This document shows, one piece after another, positions 46,125 to 57,022 of a DNA stretch of 64,000 nt; position 1 is the stretch's first letter, and every line of letters begins with the position of its first letter. Source of the DNA: Rhypophila decipiens (lineage: Eukaryota; Ascomycota; Sordariomycetes; Sordariales; Naviculisporaceae); contig MU858115.1 of NCBI GenBank assembly GCA_033297075.1, positions 62,001-126,000 on the forward strand, in the 5' to 3' direction. Made by a program: the position numbers and the translations under genes. The notes beneath the pieces were generated by a model, which was not told the DNA's origin, ran no database searches, and saw only the letters and a program-made list of their open reading frames with translations.

Positions 46125-48145
46125 TTACGCTTGGCTTTCCTTGTCCGGTCCCTTTTCCCCAACATTAGCTCCTTTGGGAGTCTTCTCTGATACAACGGTC
46201 TCCTTGTCCGCGGCTGTCTTGTCCTCCACCACAGGAACCGACTCAAAAGTTTCCTTTGATGGTACCGTGATCCCACCCGTCGTTTCCTTGTCCTCAACCA
46301 CAGGGACTGCTTCAAGAGTCCCCTCAGATAGCACCGTGACCCCGCCAGTGGCTGTTCTATCCTCGACAACGGGAGCCTCCTCAAGGGTCTCCTCAGCTGG
46401 TGTCGTATCCTGATTCTTCCTTGGTAAATCATCCCTCCGTATCGCCCATCCACCCGACCAGCCCACCCAGCCCGTCTCTCTGGGTCCTCTGACGACGCAC
46501 AAAATAATAGCAGCCCCAATAAACGCAACTGTTCAAAATTCGCGTCAGCAACCACCCTCATCCCACAATCCTCCGGATGCAAAACGAAGACAAAAACTTA
46601 CTACTACAACTCCCACTATAAACCCATCCCCCCGCGGCATAAAGTCGATTGCCCACAGCAGTGCCAGTCAACTGGCCAGAAAAAGCAACAATCATATACG
46701 CCGTATTGACTCGATTCCTCGCCAGAGGCTGAATCCCATATATATTGGCGCGATTGGCAATCTGCGCAAACTGAGATCCAACATCGATACAGATGGCCTG
46801 GACAATCGGCCCCGCTAGATGAAAGCTCCCGATAAATGTGCCGACGATGACGCCCGCCAGCTCGAATATCAAGCCTATCAATGCCGAAAATAAAGGCACA
46901 ACCTTGTCAATCACCAGGCGTGAATACACCGGCGCTAACAAGATGACGATGACCCCGATAAGACCAAACAACCCGATGATGACAGGTTCGTACCCATATG
47001 GCGGGGACGATAGGAGAAAGGAGAGCGTGGTCCAGTAGCTCGTGAACACGGCCGACAAGAAAAACGTGACAAATGAGGCCTGGACCAGCAACGGCTCCGT
47101 CACAAAAAGGACAGCTATGCTCCAGAGCATGGAAAAGTAATTCATCCCGTCGGGGTTTTTGGATGGGTAATTCGGCATGTAGACGTACAAGAGGGCCAGG
47201 ACGATGACCTGGACGCCGAAGCCGAACCAGTAAATGTTTCGCCACGAGTTTGTGAAATTGGCGAGGATACCCGAGAGGATTCTCGCGACTAGGACGCCGA
47301 GGGATAGACCGGATACGACGATTGCGAGGGAAGATGCTCGACGTTCTGGGGGGGCTAGGTCGCCTACCAAAGGTAACATGAGTTGTGGTGTTACTGTTGT
47401 GAATCCTACTAGGAAGGATATTGCGGAGAAGGTTGTGAAGGAGGGTGTCAGGCAGAGGATTAGCCACTTTTTGTTGGTGAGAGAAAATACTGGTTAGTTG
47501 GTTGCCATGTGTTTGAGATTGAGTGAATGGGGGCGTACTATCGCGGCGGTGAAGCCAATCAGTGTGATGATGAATGGTCGACGGAGAAAGAGGTCACCCA
47601 GCGGACAGATGAAGAGCAGCCCTGCAGCGTAGCCGGCTTGCATGAGGGTGGCGATTGAGGAGGCCTTTTCGAAGCTGACGTCAAAGGTCTCGGCTATTTT
47701 GTTCAGGATGGCTTGATTGTAGTAGAGGTTTGAGACTGTGAAGCAGGCTGCCTGTGGTTTGTTTGGTCAGTGACGTGGCTGTGGGCTTGGGAAGGGAGAT
47801 GATGACTTGACTTACAAACCCGAATAACATGTTCAACCAAACGGTGAACTTGGGAGGATTTTCTGGGTCATAGCGTGCTGGAGGCGGTATCCAATTCCAT
47901 GCTCGTTGGACACGACTCGGAGGATTCATTGCGGTCTCCGTGGCGGAGATACGAGGGCTCCCAGCGGTGACGCTGCCATTGGGAACTGAGGCAGTGGGAG
48001 GTAACGATACTGGTAATTCGGGGATACCATCATGTTCTAATTTTGCTTCAATCTGCCGTGCTGGAGGTGCGATGGTCTCGTCGGTCTCTGAGCTCTCCCC
48101 GGGTATACTAGTGATGACTGGTTTATCCGGGTCATTTGTCGCCAT
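46125..48145 (-). CDS. MFS transporter with acidic repeated C-terminal tail
   Basis: Exons 48145-47816, 47751-47539, 47466-46602 and 46528-46125 join in phase to 603 residues. A hydrophilic N-terminus (about 105 residues) is followed by about 12 hydrophobic helices. The motif between helices 2 and 3 is GLLFICPLGDLFLRRPF, and a later conserved stretch is TPQLMLPLVGDLAPPERRA, as in the DHA1-like/YnfM-type MFS group. After the last helix (AFIGAAIILCVVRG) there is an unusual acidic tail with three diverged copies of a PVVEDKxTxGGxTV-like unit. Intron 3 has a poor acceptor (AAAAAG/TGG), but protein similarity to the family at this position supports it. It probably exports a small product. Its position beside UstYa and the precursor makes the mature peptide a candidate substrate. 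Confidence 0.88.
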
Positions 48146-48977
48146 ATTGATATAATACTGTTAGTAGTTAGATAGACGGTACTTGGAAAGAAACTGGAGA
48201 ATCAAGAATGTGGTCGCTGTGGAAGAAGTATGGTGGTTTTGAGCCGCCGATCAAGATCGATCGTATCGGCTCCTGCCCCTTTCCGATGAACGGGACGGCA
48301 ATTGTTTTGGCGTCCCCATTGGGGTTGGATTGGGAAGGTCCGGCCTCCGAGATTTTGCTCTTGCATCGGCCTAACGCACACCGGTTGCCCGGCTTCAAAG
48401 AGTTGGTGTCATGGGATTTGTGGGGGCCTGGATCCCAACTGCCCTGCCCGTCCCTTCCACGACTGCTGAACGGGAAGGAAGAGCGGAAAAGGAAATAAAA
48501 CAACAATTGTTCCGGTTGGCCGAGTCTGGGATCATTCATGTGGTGATTGATGCAGTACCCGAGTGTCACGATGACAGTGAACAAATCAACATCAACATCA
48601 ACATGTCAAAAGATGTTGAATGGTTCCAAGGTGGGCGCTTGGCGGTCGGAATAGTCCCCCGCGCTATCGGAGCCGGATCGGCGCTTCCTCGTGCGCCGCT
48701 TTTTGACATGATGGTGACGCCATTTCCGGTGCAGGATTTAAAGCCATGCACTGGGACTCTGTCACCCCTAACACTGACGTTTGGCTCAAGCTGTGACAAC
48801 ATGAGCCCAAATTTAGCAGGTTTTGGCTTACGCTAAAGAGCATTTCATGTTTGGAATGATGATTATCAGTACGACTGCATGTGCATGATTAGGTATTTTA
48901 GGTGAGCATCTCGACTATTGAGACGATTATCAGCTAACATTGGTATAGCGCAGCATTCTGCTACCCTTAAACCATGT
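48146..48977. other. Intergenic region, no supported gene
   Basis: Short frames only. A small CAACAT repeat lies near 48586-48603. It includes the promoter of the MFS gene. Confidence 0.5.
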
Positions 48978-50165
48978 TTACAGAAGAAAGAAAAAAGGTC
49001 TTAACCTCCTGGCCCCCGAGCCCTTGGTGTCCGGCTTGGCCGCCCCGTCGGGAACAGGAGGAGTCGGAACAGGACTTGTCGGTCCTGGCCCAGGTACGAG
49101 CTGTGCAGCGGAACTAACTGGGCCTTTTACCTCAGACGAAGCCGTCGCATCCGGCTCCTTCTTTCCTTCCTTCTCGATAATATTGGTGATATTAACCAGG
49201 TCCGTCGGGAACGGGAACTTGATCTTCAGATCGCACTCCCCGCCTTTGTTGAAGTACTTGCTTGCCGCGGACTTTTTGATGGCATCGAGCTGGTTCTTGA
49301 GCTGGGTGATGTTGGGATTGCTCACGCCCTCCGCAAAGGCCTTCAGACCGCCGGGATAGAGATTATCCATGAGGACCAGCCGGCCGGCCTCGGCAAAGTT
49401 TTCGACATAGGACCCCGTGCCATAGGCACTCGCCGCAATCCCGTCCTTGTCAACGGCATCTTGCCATGTAGATGTGTTCGAGTATTGGGATCCGTACAGA
49501 CCGAGAGGGGCATCAGGCGAGGCGAGAGTGCAGTCGATCGAGTGACCGATCTCATGGACCAGCGCAGTGATGAAGTAAGCCTCGCTAATTCCGACAATGA
49601 GACCATCCGGGCATGAGGCCGCGATAAAGCCGTCATAGTGTTCGGTTTTGAGGTCGCTGTAGACCATGTAAGTCGAAGTAGACTGCCTCATGCTGATGGG
49701 CAGCCTGCTGATCTCGGTGGCAATCTGCTTGGGGTCCTTCTGCGCCTTGATGTGATAGCACAGCACAAAGGGCGACTTCTCACAGTCAGAAAAGGTCACG
49801 TTGTACATCTCAAAGTCGGCCACGTCCCACTTGTCGGTCTCGACGCCCCAGTAGTAGCACGAGTTGGGCATCATTCCGTTGGTCCATTTGGACAGCGTGA
49901 ACTCGTGGGTCGGCAGGTACTTCTTATATGCGGTGTCCCCTATATCGTCGGGTGTTGCGATCGGAAGGGGCGGAAGGAGGTATTTGCCATTGGCGATGCA
50001 GAACTCATCCTTCTTGGGGTCGCAGTAGGGGTATGGGTCGGGGTTGAGGACGGTGCCGTCGTCTCTTCGTACAAGGACCGGCTTGGGTCGTTCCTGATGA
50101 CCAAGCACTCCCGTGGACTGCAGGAGCAACCCGGCGAGGGAGACGGCCAGGTACTGTTTATACAT
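48978..50165 (-). CDS. Secreted HExxH zinc metallopeptidase-like protein
   Basis: Intronless frame of 395 residues. It has a signal peptide (MYKQYLAVSLAGLLLQSTGV) and a possible Kex2 site (VRR/DD at 32-35) before a Cys-containing N-terminal part. The zinc motif HEIGH is at 204-208 in ITALVHEIGHSIDCT, and a candidate third ligand Glu lies in YVENFAEAGRL (255 or 259), giving an HExxH...E arrangement. The C-terminal 70 residues are Pro/Ser/Thr-rich and end in a short hydrophobic stretch (RPFFFLL), possibly a wall or anchor tail. The specific peptidase family is not certain. It lies next to the MFS transporter on the same strand. It could help mature a secreted peptide or act as a general extracellular protease; the second is the default. 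Confidence 0.8.
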   Translation of the reverse strand: MYKQYLAVSLAGLLLQSTGVLGHQERPKPVLVRRDDGTVLNPDPYPYCDPKKDEFCIANGKYLLPPLPIATPDDIGDTAYKKYLPTHEFTLSKWTNGMMPNSCYYWGVETDKWDVADFEMYNVTFSDCEKSPFVLCYHIKAQKDPKQIATEISRLPISMRQSTSTYMVYSDLKTEHYDGFIAASCPDGLIVGISEAYFITALVHEIGHSIDCTLASPDAPLGLYGSQYSNTSTWQDAVDKDGIAASAYGTGSYVENFAEAGRLVLMDNLYPGGLKAFAEGVSNPNITQLKNQLDAIKKSAASKYFNKGGECDLKIKFPFPTDLVNITNIIEKEGKKEPDATASSEVKGPVSSAAQLVPGPGPTSPVPTPPVPDGAAKPDTKGSGARRLRPFFFLL

Positions 50166-51433
50166 GACAACGAGTGATGCGGTCTGAGTACGTGGAGGAG
50201 AAAAAGAATAAGATTAAACGACAGTGGCGCCAGACACAAACGCCAGGACAAAGTATTGTGAAAAGCCCAATATGTCGCCGCCGAGTTTAACTTCGACAAG
50301 TGATGCTTGGCCGCAAAGGGTTCGACTCGGCCAAGGTGTCAAGTCAAAGGGGATGTCGTCGATCATCGATGGCATCGAACAAGGGCATGGGGTGCTTCTT
50401 ATACCGACAGACTTAACTCTCAAGCCGAATAAGTCCTGGGAAGACTTTTCTTAGCGTGATCCTTCCATCTTCGGTCCACTTGCCCCAGGCTCCGATCGCG
50501 TGGGTTGGGCGAATTTGACTAAATTCTAGAGTGGTATTGTGCCCATCCAAAAGGGCCGTTGGGCGGACGGGAAAAAGGAGAGCAGGGGATGATTATGAAC
50601 ATCCCTGGCGTCGTCATCTTTGATCCTTCGCGTGGCTTGCGGAGTACTGAAAGTACCGAGTAGAACTATCCGTAGTTTAAGTTGATCTATCACGAGCTTT
50701 TAGAACCTGCAGGTGCACTTTTGCACCCACAGTGACGAACAGTCAGGGTATTCCAGTCTCAAGTGGGCGAATGATGGGTTTTGCGCATTGAAGCCTGTTG
50801 GCGATTCGAGTCACACATATGGTAGTCCTCAACAATCATGTTCACGGTTCTCGAGAACTTGTAACTGCAGGAGTCCATGATTAGGATCTTGCAGGGATGA
50901 CCCGCGTATCATCGTAGTGTAGCAGTGGCTGTTGTCACTCGTCGATCTGTCAAGACTCAAGTTCCATCCCGCCGTTGCGGAGATTGTATCCAGGCTGACA
51001 GGTGTGTCACGCAGGGACCGGGTAGGCCATTGGGGGCCGAATGGCATAACTCTGCTATTAACCGGGTATCCCCAGAGCGCTGCTAATTGCCAGTCTTTAC
51101 GCGTAATATCGAAGGATTTGGGACTTTCGTTGGTTATAACGCAGACACCAGCACTGCCTGTCTAAGATAGGGAGGTGCCTCCACAAGGAGACGTATTCGG
51201 AAAACAAATACGATGACACGAATGTTGTTGCGCCGAAGTGGATGAACTTCCTATGGATTCGACAATGCGCCTCTGGAGATTGATTGGTGAATTATATTAT
51301 ATTCGCTTGGTATCTAATTCCAGCCTCTTTCGCTTGAGATATCCTCAGTCCTTTGGTCGTCACACTGAGCCACTGCCACCATACTCCACGGGCTTACTGC
51401 GAAAAAGTCCCCACCTTCGACGAAGACTAGGTT
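50166..51433. other. Intergenic region, nothing recognised
   Basis: About 1.27 kb with only short frames on either strand. Promoter of the metallopeptidase and 3' flank of the SRR1-like gene. Confidence 0.5.
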
Positions 51434-52585
51434 TCACAGATCGGTTATATCGGTCAGAAAGAGTGGACGAGATCCTCCGTCAGAAGGCTTGTCCTGAGCG
51501 GACTTTGGCCTTAACCCTCGATCTCGGGGTTTCCATCGTCTTTGGTACTCTTTGCGAACATATAGCGTAGTGATGTCATCAAAGAAGGTGTCGGGAGACC
51601 CTGGAAGCTTCACGTTGACCACCTTTGTAAAGTCTACCTCTGTGTAATGATCGCGCACCATCGCCTTGACACGGGGAGATGCCTCGTCAAGGAATGAGGA
51701 AGAATACCTTTGCAACCTTTCAACCCTTCTCCAAATCATGGCTGCCGGCCTTGCAATATCCGCAATGATTTGTCGGACCGGAACGGTAGGGAACACTGTA
51801 AAGACGATGGTCTCATCGTCAACCTCGAGCCAGCCGTCTGGGTCATCGACGGCCTTGATGCCGACAGCGGACAGCGCGTCCTTGTGCCTAACATTATAAG
51901 CTGGATCCTGGGCAAAAGCTTGGACCGTTACTCCTTGCTTCTGTTGCAAAATGTCGCGAAGTGTCAACATGAAAGTGTGTTGAAACATGGGAGGACGGTT
52001 AGAGAACTTGGAATCCTCGGATAAACTTCCACAGCCAAAGCCGACAATTTTTCGCACATGTGGAAACTCTGTCTTGCTTATCAGAGCTCGTAGTTCGGGA
52101 CACTCGGGACCGGATTCCCATTGTGCTTTGGCGTCGTAGAGTTGGGCGACAAGTTTCTCGACCGAGAGATGTTTGGAAAAGCGCTCGGGCGGATATTCGC
52201 CGTCCAAGACTAAGATGGGCAGGAGCCGACTTCCACTTATTTCTGGATTTTTGTCGAGAAGCTGAAAAATGCCTCTGTATATCATGTACGGCTGGGGTCC
52301 ATCGCCTTCGTTGATGGAGCATTCCATGGTGTTGCCCTGAAGGTCTGCTGTGTAGATAATACCGGGTTTTCCGGTTGTTTTGATTGCCGCCATCTGCTTT
52401 CCTAGATCTCGCATCTTTTCCTTGGTGAAAAGAGGAACTCCTGACTTGTAGATATGGCGGACTCGTGTCGCTTCCGCCAGGTACTGCAGACGCTCCTCGT
52501 TGGCCGAGGAAAGGGCCTCGTCTTGGGGATTTTGTGCGTTGGAGCCCATGATTGGGCTTGTTGGGGATCCTTGCTGTGTGAACAT
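51434..52585 (-). CDS. SRR1-like domain protein
   Basis: Intronless frame of 383 residues with a hydrophilic N-terminus. The SRR1-like core spans roughly 175-310 and has the usual blocks: VRKIVGFGCGSLS, QHTFMLTLRDILQQK, VQAFAQDPAYNVRHKDALSA, DPDGWLEVDDETIVF and VPVRQIIADIARPAAMIW. SRR1 proteins are named from the plant clock and light-signalling factor. Fungi have several paralogues whose biochemical role is unknown, probably soluble and intracellular. No signal peptide or membrane helix is seen. The final 30 residues are basic and polar. The opposite strand has short frames only. Confidence 0.88.
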   Translation of the reverse strand: MFTQQGSPTSPIMGSNAQNPQDEALSSANEERLQYLAEATRVRHIYKSGVPLFTKEKMRDLGKQMAAIKTTGKPGIIYTADLQGNTMECSINEGDGPQPYMIYRGIFQLLDKNPEISGSRLLPILVLDGEYPPERFSKHLSVEKLVAQLYDAKAQWESGPECPELRALISKTEFPHVRKIVGFGCGSLSEDSKFSNRPPMFQHTFMLTLRDILQQKQGVTVQAFAQDPAYNVRHKDALSAVGIKAVDDPDGWLEVDDETIVFTVFPTVPVRQIIADIARPAAMIWRRVERLQRYSSSFLDEASPRVKAMVRDHYTEVDFTKVVNVKLPGSPDTFFDDITTLYVRKEYQRRWKPRDRGLRPKSAQDKPSDGGSRPLFLTDITDL

Positions 52586-53221
52586 AGAACTGCCAAGTTA
52601 TCCGTAGCTGAAGTATGAGGATGAATCAAATGAGCTGATATTAAGTGGTGAGCTTCTGGAGTGGTTGTGATAATCCTGTGGGTAGTAGAGTGGAGGTCCA
52701 AAGTTGAAAGACTTTGCTGAACTTTTCCTACCACTCTCATTTTTTTTTTAATACGCTGTCAACTCACTGATTTCAACACCTTGATTTTCGAGGCAGTTGC
52801 CTGTTCTTGTTAGGAAGTTGCAGTGCAGTGATGAACCTAAATTTTCCGGCCTTCCACACGACTTCCATCACCTAAAAGTTAACAAGCCATAAGAACTCTC
52901 ATTTTCCTTTTCCAGCCCCTAAGGACATCCGGACAATCAAGATTACCGTTCATTAAGAATGACCATATCTTACTGGCTGGTATTAATGACTGCTCAGGTT
53001 CTTCATGTTTGATTTGCGCCATGCGTTGGGCACGTGACGGCTGCCTAATGAAGTGAGGCCTCAAGGAAGTTGTTGAGGCTGCGCCGTCCGCCGACTTCCT
53101 TCCAACTTCACCTTGAAGTTCGGGCCTGCCCAGCATCGTGACTGCCTTCTTGCCATAGAAACGCAGAGACGCCAACCGAAACCTTAATATCTTTTGACGT
53201 CTGTTGAGCCTGCCATCGCCA
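52586..53221. other. Divergent promoter region
   Basis: Lies between the SRR1-like gene and the CorA-like gene. A T9 run occurs near 52741-52749. A minus-strand open frame of 200 codons (53481-52879) overlaps it and the CorA-like exons but looks like a shadow. Confidence 0.5.
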
Positions 53222-54956
53222 ATGTCGCTCCACTGTTTGGAAGAAACCCATGCGCAGTTTTGGGACTCAAGCCATGACCAACCCCAGGACGACTGGCTGG
53301 ATAACGACGCCTTGAATGCAAAGCTTTCTACAATTGTAAGCTCCATTATCGTCATCTTCTGGTAGTAAACCAATCTGACAGTGTGCCAAAACTGCAGTCG
53401 GACCTTTGGAATTCTAAGCCTGATGCTGCGAAAGGTCATGGCCGCTTTATTCTCGTGTCGGTTTTCCCAAACGAGTGTCAATCTGGGGTGCCATCTTCTA
53501 ACTGAAGTGATTTAGATCATCCGGCGGCGACCCTGCCTACGCCAAAATGCCTCTTCATATCTCCCCATCGACCCTGGATAACTTGCTAGCCGTCTCGCAA
53601 ATCTCGGTGTATGCACATGAAATGCTCTCACATGGGGATCTTCACATATCGCACCATGTACATTATAGCAGCAACGAGAAGCCATCCGGCTTGAGTAAGT
53701 CTCCCGAGCTCCAAGTTCCCAGAGCGGTGTGTACGGATCATCTCATTCACTTGGACTTTAGCCATCTTGATACGATACCCTCGCAACGTGCCCGGCATAG
53801 TCCTTGCGATGCGTGTCCGCTTCGCCGATCGCGCCTGCGTCTGTTTTTTATTCGTCACCGATTCTCAGTCTCTTCCGGGCCTACGAGAGACTTGTTACCG
53901 CGAACGCGAGCGCCTTGTGGGAAACCCGCTCCTGCTCCTGGCCTTGATCTATAAGGAGCGAAAACATTACTACGACCAACTGCAGTATGACTTGATAAAA
54001 AGAGTCAGAGAAGCGGAGACAGCAAGTGGCATGGTCCCCAAGTCATGGGCCATGAATAACATCTCCCCAGAACGACTGATCTACTTGCGTGACTTGGACG
54101 AACCGAATCTGCTCAACCACATGCATGCAACTCACACAGAGCTCTGCTACGCCAAAATCTTCTCTCAGTGGGCAATGAAGCATGGCAAGTTCTGTTTCGA
54201 GATGGTGGATCTGGCTGACAAATGCAGGAACGACCTCGGGCTATCCGACTTCTTGAGTATTCCCGTGCGTTCAGAGTTTGAAGAGTCGGTCCGCTTCACG
54301 ATGGGCCGATGGGAGCAATCGCTTAGTGTGGTGGAAGAGATGTTGCAACGCTTGAACGCCCAAATTAATGTGGTAAGTACATCAGTAGCTAAATTTCCTT
54401 TGCCCGACTCGTTTATCGACTCTTGCCGATAACAAAGTGCTAACTCGTCTCAATCGCGCCCCACGGCAAAGGTATTCAGCATCATAGCCCAACGAGACAG
54501 CAAAGTCAGCCGGCAGATCGCAGAGGACTCTAGAGCAGCAGCACTTTTAGCCGCTCGAGACAGCAGGACGATGAAAACCATCGCCATTGTGACCCTGTTA
54601 TTCCTGCCCGCTACTCTCACCACGGCAAGTCCTTCTACTCTATTTTTCCATACTTCAAGCACCCTCTGATCAATACCTCGTCCACCCCCTCGGTATTCTA
54701 ACAAGGTGAACACATTCAGGGACTCTGGTCTTCATCAATCTTCCAGCTCCCCGAAACATACTCCTGGAAAGTCTTCCTCGGGACGACAATCGCGGCTACC
54801 GTTGTATCCTTCACGGTCTGGTTCATCTTTGACCGGCAACCTCTGACACCGGCTCCGAGCACGAGCCATTCGGCAGCTGAATGGACAACACGGCACATAA
54901 AGCCGCTCTTTAAGAAGAAGGAGGAGGATCAGTCTTTCGACTCCCGGTATATATGA
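53222..54956 (+). CDS. CorA-like two-helix membrane protein
   Basis: Hand-built exons 53222-53335, 53398-53474, 53516-53694, 53762-54372, 54472-54624 and 54720-54956 give about 456 residues in consistent phase. Early blocks (SDLWNSKPDAAKGHGRFILV; ISPSTLDNLLAVSQIS) match the N-terminal part of a common fungal family with a CorA-type magnesium-transporter-like C-terminus. The C-terminal half has a long helix (AQRDSKVSRQIAEDSRAAAL) and two transmembrane segments (MKTIAIVTLLFLPATLTT; VFLGTTIAATVVSFTVWFIF), with LFLPATLTT where CorA channels have their pore end. I see no GMN motif, so ion transport is doubtful. Intron 2 would be only 41 bp, and intron 5 is GC-AG. The middle (residues of about 130-190) is divergent and less certain. 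Confidence 0.7.
54625..54719 (+). other. GC-AG intron in the CorA-like gene
   Basis: The donor ACG/GCAAGT and acceptor CACATTCAG join LPATLTT to GLWSSIF in phase 0. The donor hexamer is the same as in the NACHT gene. Confidence 0.65.
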
Positions 54957-55350
54957 CGTACAACTTGCAATCTCTATGTTCATGACGGTGGAAGAGTCTC
55001 GTCCAATCAGCATTACGCTTATGTCAGTTCATTCGGGACACAAGTTGATATCTAACCAGGACCCTCAGACATGCCGTTGATACGGACCAAAAACATCACG
55101 TCAAGAGTTGGAGAAGGACAAGCCGCAAGACAGCACAAGTCAATTGGAACCATGATTAGAAAACAGCTCAGTTGGGTATCAATTATTTTCAATCAACTAT
55201 TCATCTCTTTCGAGTACCAGCTCAGGACGTCGCGCGTGAACTCCATACTCACTCACATGCAGTGCTATTCTGGCAGGCTTGCCTTTATCTCAGCACAGCT
55301 CATCTGTTCAAGAGTTTGCTAGCTCGAGCCTGCCACCCCCTTCCCCAATG
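54957..55350. other. Convergent intergenic region, no gene
   Basis: Separates the stops of the CorA-like gene and the proline/threonine-rich membrane protein. A plus-strand frame beginning here is antisense to the next gene. Confidence 0.5.
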
Positions 55351-57022
55351 CTACCCCCGCCAGCCCTTCTCCGAGAGACTCTTATCCGAACCGCTCGAGC
55401 CCGGTGCACGAGGCGGTGAGGAGCCCTGTGACCGACTCCTTCCATTATCATCATCAGAAGACTTGTGTGACCGTGTCAATGACCTTCTCGCCATGACCCT
55501 CCAACTAGGCGGACTAAGCCATCTCGAAGGCCCCGGCACAGCCATCTCACCCCCGCCGCCACCCTGTGCCTGTGTCTGCCGTGTCTTGGGCGACGGAACA
55601 CTAGGATATCGCAACGCCGTGGGCGGGACAAACTCGCCATCCGTCTTTTGCGTGGCGGTGGTCATCCAGGTAGACGATGCCTCTGACATTGTCGAGTTCC
55701 GAAAGGGTGTATTACTTCTTGATGGCTCGCCGCTCGTGGTGGCCTGGCGATCACCGCCGCCTGGGGGGTTGTCGGCTAGGAACGAAGAAGACCCGATGAG
55801 ACTTTGCTGTCTTGGTAAGATGCGCGAGATGAATATTCGGGTTGATTGTCCTCCTCGCCTTTCGTCTTCTTCTGCAACTGCGGTGAGTGTGATATTTGGT
55901 ATCATTGGTTCGTCGAATCGACGCCGCGTTGTTGATGATTTCCGGCGGACGACTGGCGCTGGTTTTTCGATTTCTGAGGAGGGGGGGCCGAATCTTTTCG
56001 TCGTCCATGATGGGCTGGCGCTGCTGCGGTGAAACAAAGCTCCCAACTTGAAGTCTCTGTGTTTCACGTCGAAACACCCGCCCGCGGGAAGAAGCGAAAC
56101 GCCGGCCGGGGTCGACGCCCGAGCCGCGTCAGCTCGCCGTCGTCGCCTTCCCCTTTCGCGCCAGAAGAGAATTAGAGCTATGAGCAATGCCACGCCCACT
56201 ATAGTATTAAAACGTCAGAATAGACTCCATGGTGAGAAGTAAGAATGGAAAAGACTTGCGTATGGTTCCCACCACAATCCCAGCGGTACGACCAGCCGGA
56301 TTAGGGGTGTATTCTGTCGCTGCACGGGTGGCGCTGTAAGTGGCATTTGGGATGCCGAGGCTCGCAGTGGCCGTTGTGCTGCTCGTTAGAGTGATGAATG
56401 TTTTTATTGAAGAGGATGAAGAGGCACTTGAGACCTCAGATGGCGGTGGAAGAGGTTGTGAGATAGATGGCTCCGCTGTGCTGGTGTATATTTGCGTGGT
56501 AAGAGTCTCTGTCGGTGGGAGCTGAGCAGGTTGAGTCTCGGTTATTTCGAGATCAGCTGGAGGTGGAAATACTGGTATTATTATCGGCGGAGCTGTTGTG
56601 GTAGTCTCGGGCGGCGTTTGGGGTGGAGGTTCTATTATAGGCGTAAGGGTCAAGATAGGAGGAGCTGCCTCCGTTGTGGGTGTTTCTGTGGTACTGGGAG
56701 GAGGAGGTGGTGATGAGAGAACCGGCTCTGGCGTTGGAATAGTTGTGATTGTTTCTGAGCTGGTCGTCGGTAGGAGCCCCGGTGGAATCAATGGTGTGAG
56801 AAATGGCGGAACGATAGTTCGTATGTCTTTTCCCTTCCCCTTGAACAGTTCGCCGATTTGTTTTCCGAAGGCTTGTCGAGCTTGCCTTGACCGACCACTT
56901 CTCTCAGACCTCTCAACCTCACCGCCCGATTCTTTCTTTGCAGAGAGACTTTTTGAGCTGCCACGCCTTCTTACACATCGGCCTGAAAAACGACGGCTGT
57001 CATGACCGTCTCCCTCTGCCAT
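55351..57022 (-). CDS. Pro/Thr-rich single-pass membrane protein
   Basis: Exons 57022-56260 and 56198-55351, joined through a GC-AG intron, give 536 residues. The N-terminus is basic and Ser-rich with no signal peptide. Residues of about 65-230 are dominated by Thr, Pro, Ser and Glu (for example PPPPPSTTETPTTEAAPP). A transmembrane helix spans the exon junction (AGIVVGTIL/GVALLIALILFW) and is followed by a strongly basic stop-transfer (RERGRRRRR). The C-terminal 250 residues are polar and Ser/Arg/Pro-rich, probably cytoplasmic. The architecture resembles mucin-like fungal surface sensors, but without a leader the topology would rely on the internal helix. I do not recognise a family. A long plus-strand frame (55172-56032) overlaps and is rejected. 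Confidence 0.7.
56199..56259 (-). other. GC-AG intron within the transmembrane segment
   Basis: The donor ATAC/GCAAGT and acceptor AATACTATAG (61 bp) restore one uninterrupted hydrophobic helix. No GT donor gives the correct phase. Confidence 0.65.

Noticed and set aside
46109..46582. Minus-strand 157-codon frame and plus-strand 140-codon frame over the MFS tail
   Set aside because: Both are other-frame readings of the repeated acidic tail exon of the transporter.
52879..53481. Minus-strand frame of 200 codons
   Set aside because: Overlaps exons 1 and 2 of the CorA-like gene, whose family blocks are on the plus strand.
55172..56032. Plus-strand frame of 286 codons
   Set aside because: Antisense to the second exon of a membrane protein whose spliced frame restores a clean transmembrane helix; the plus frame shows no motifs.
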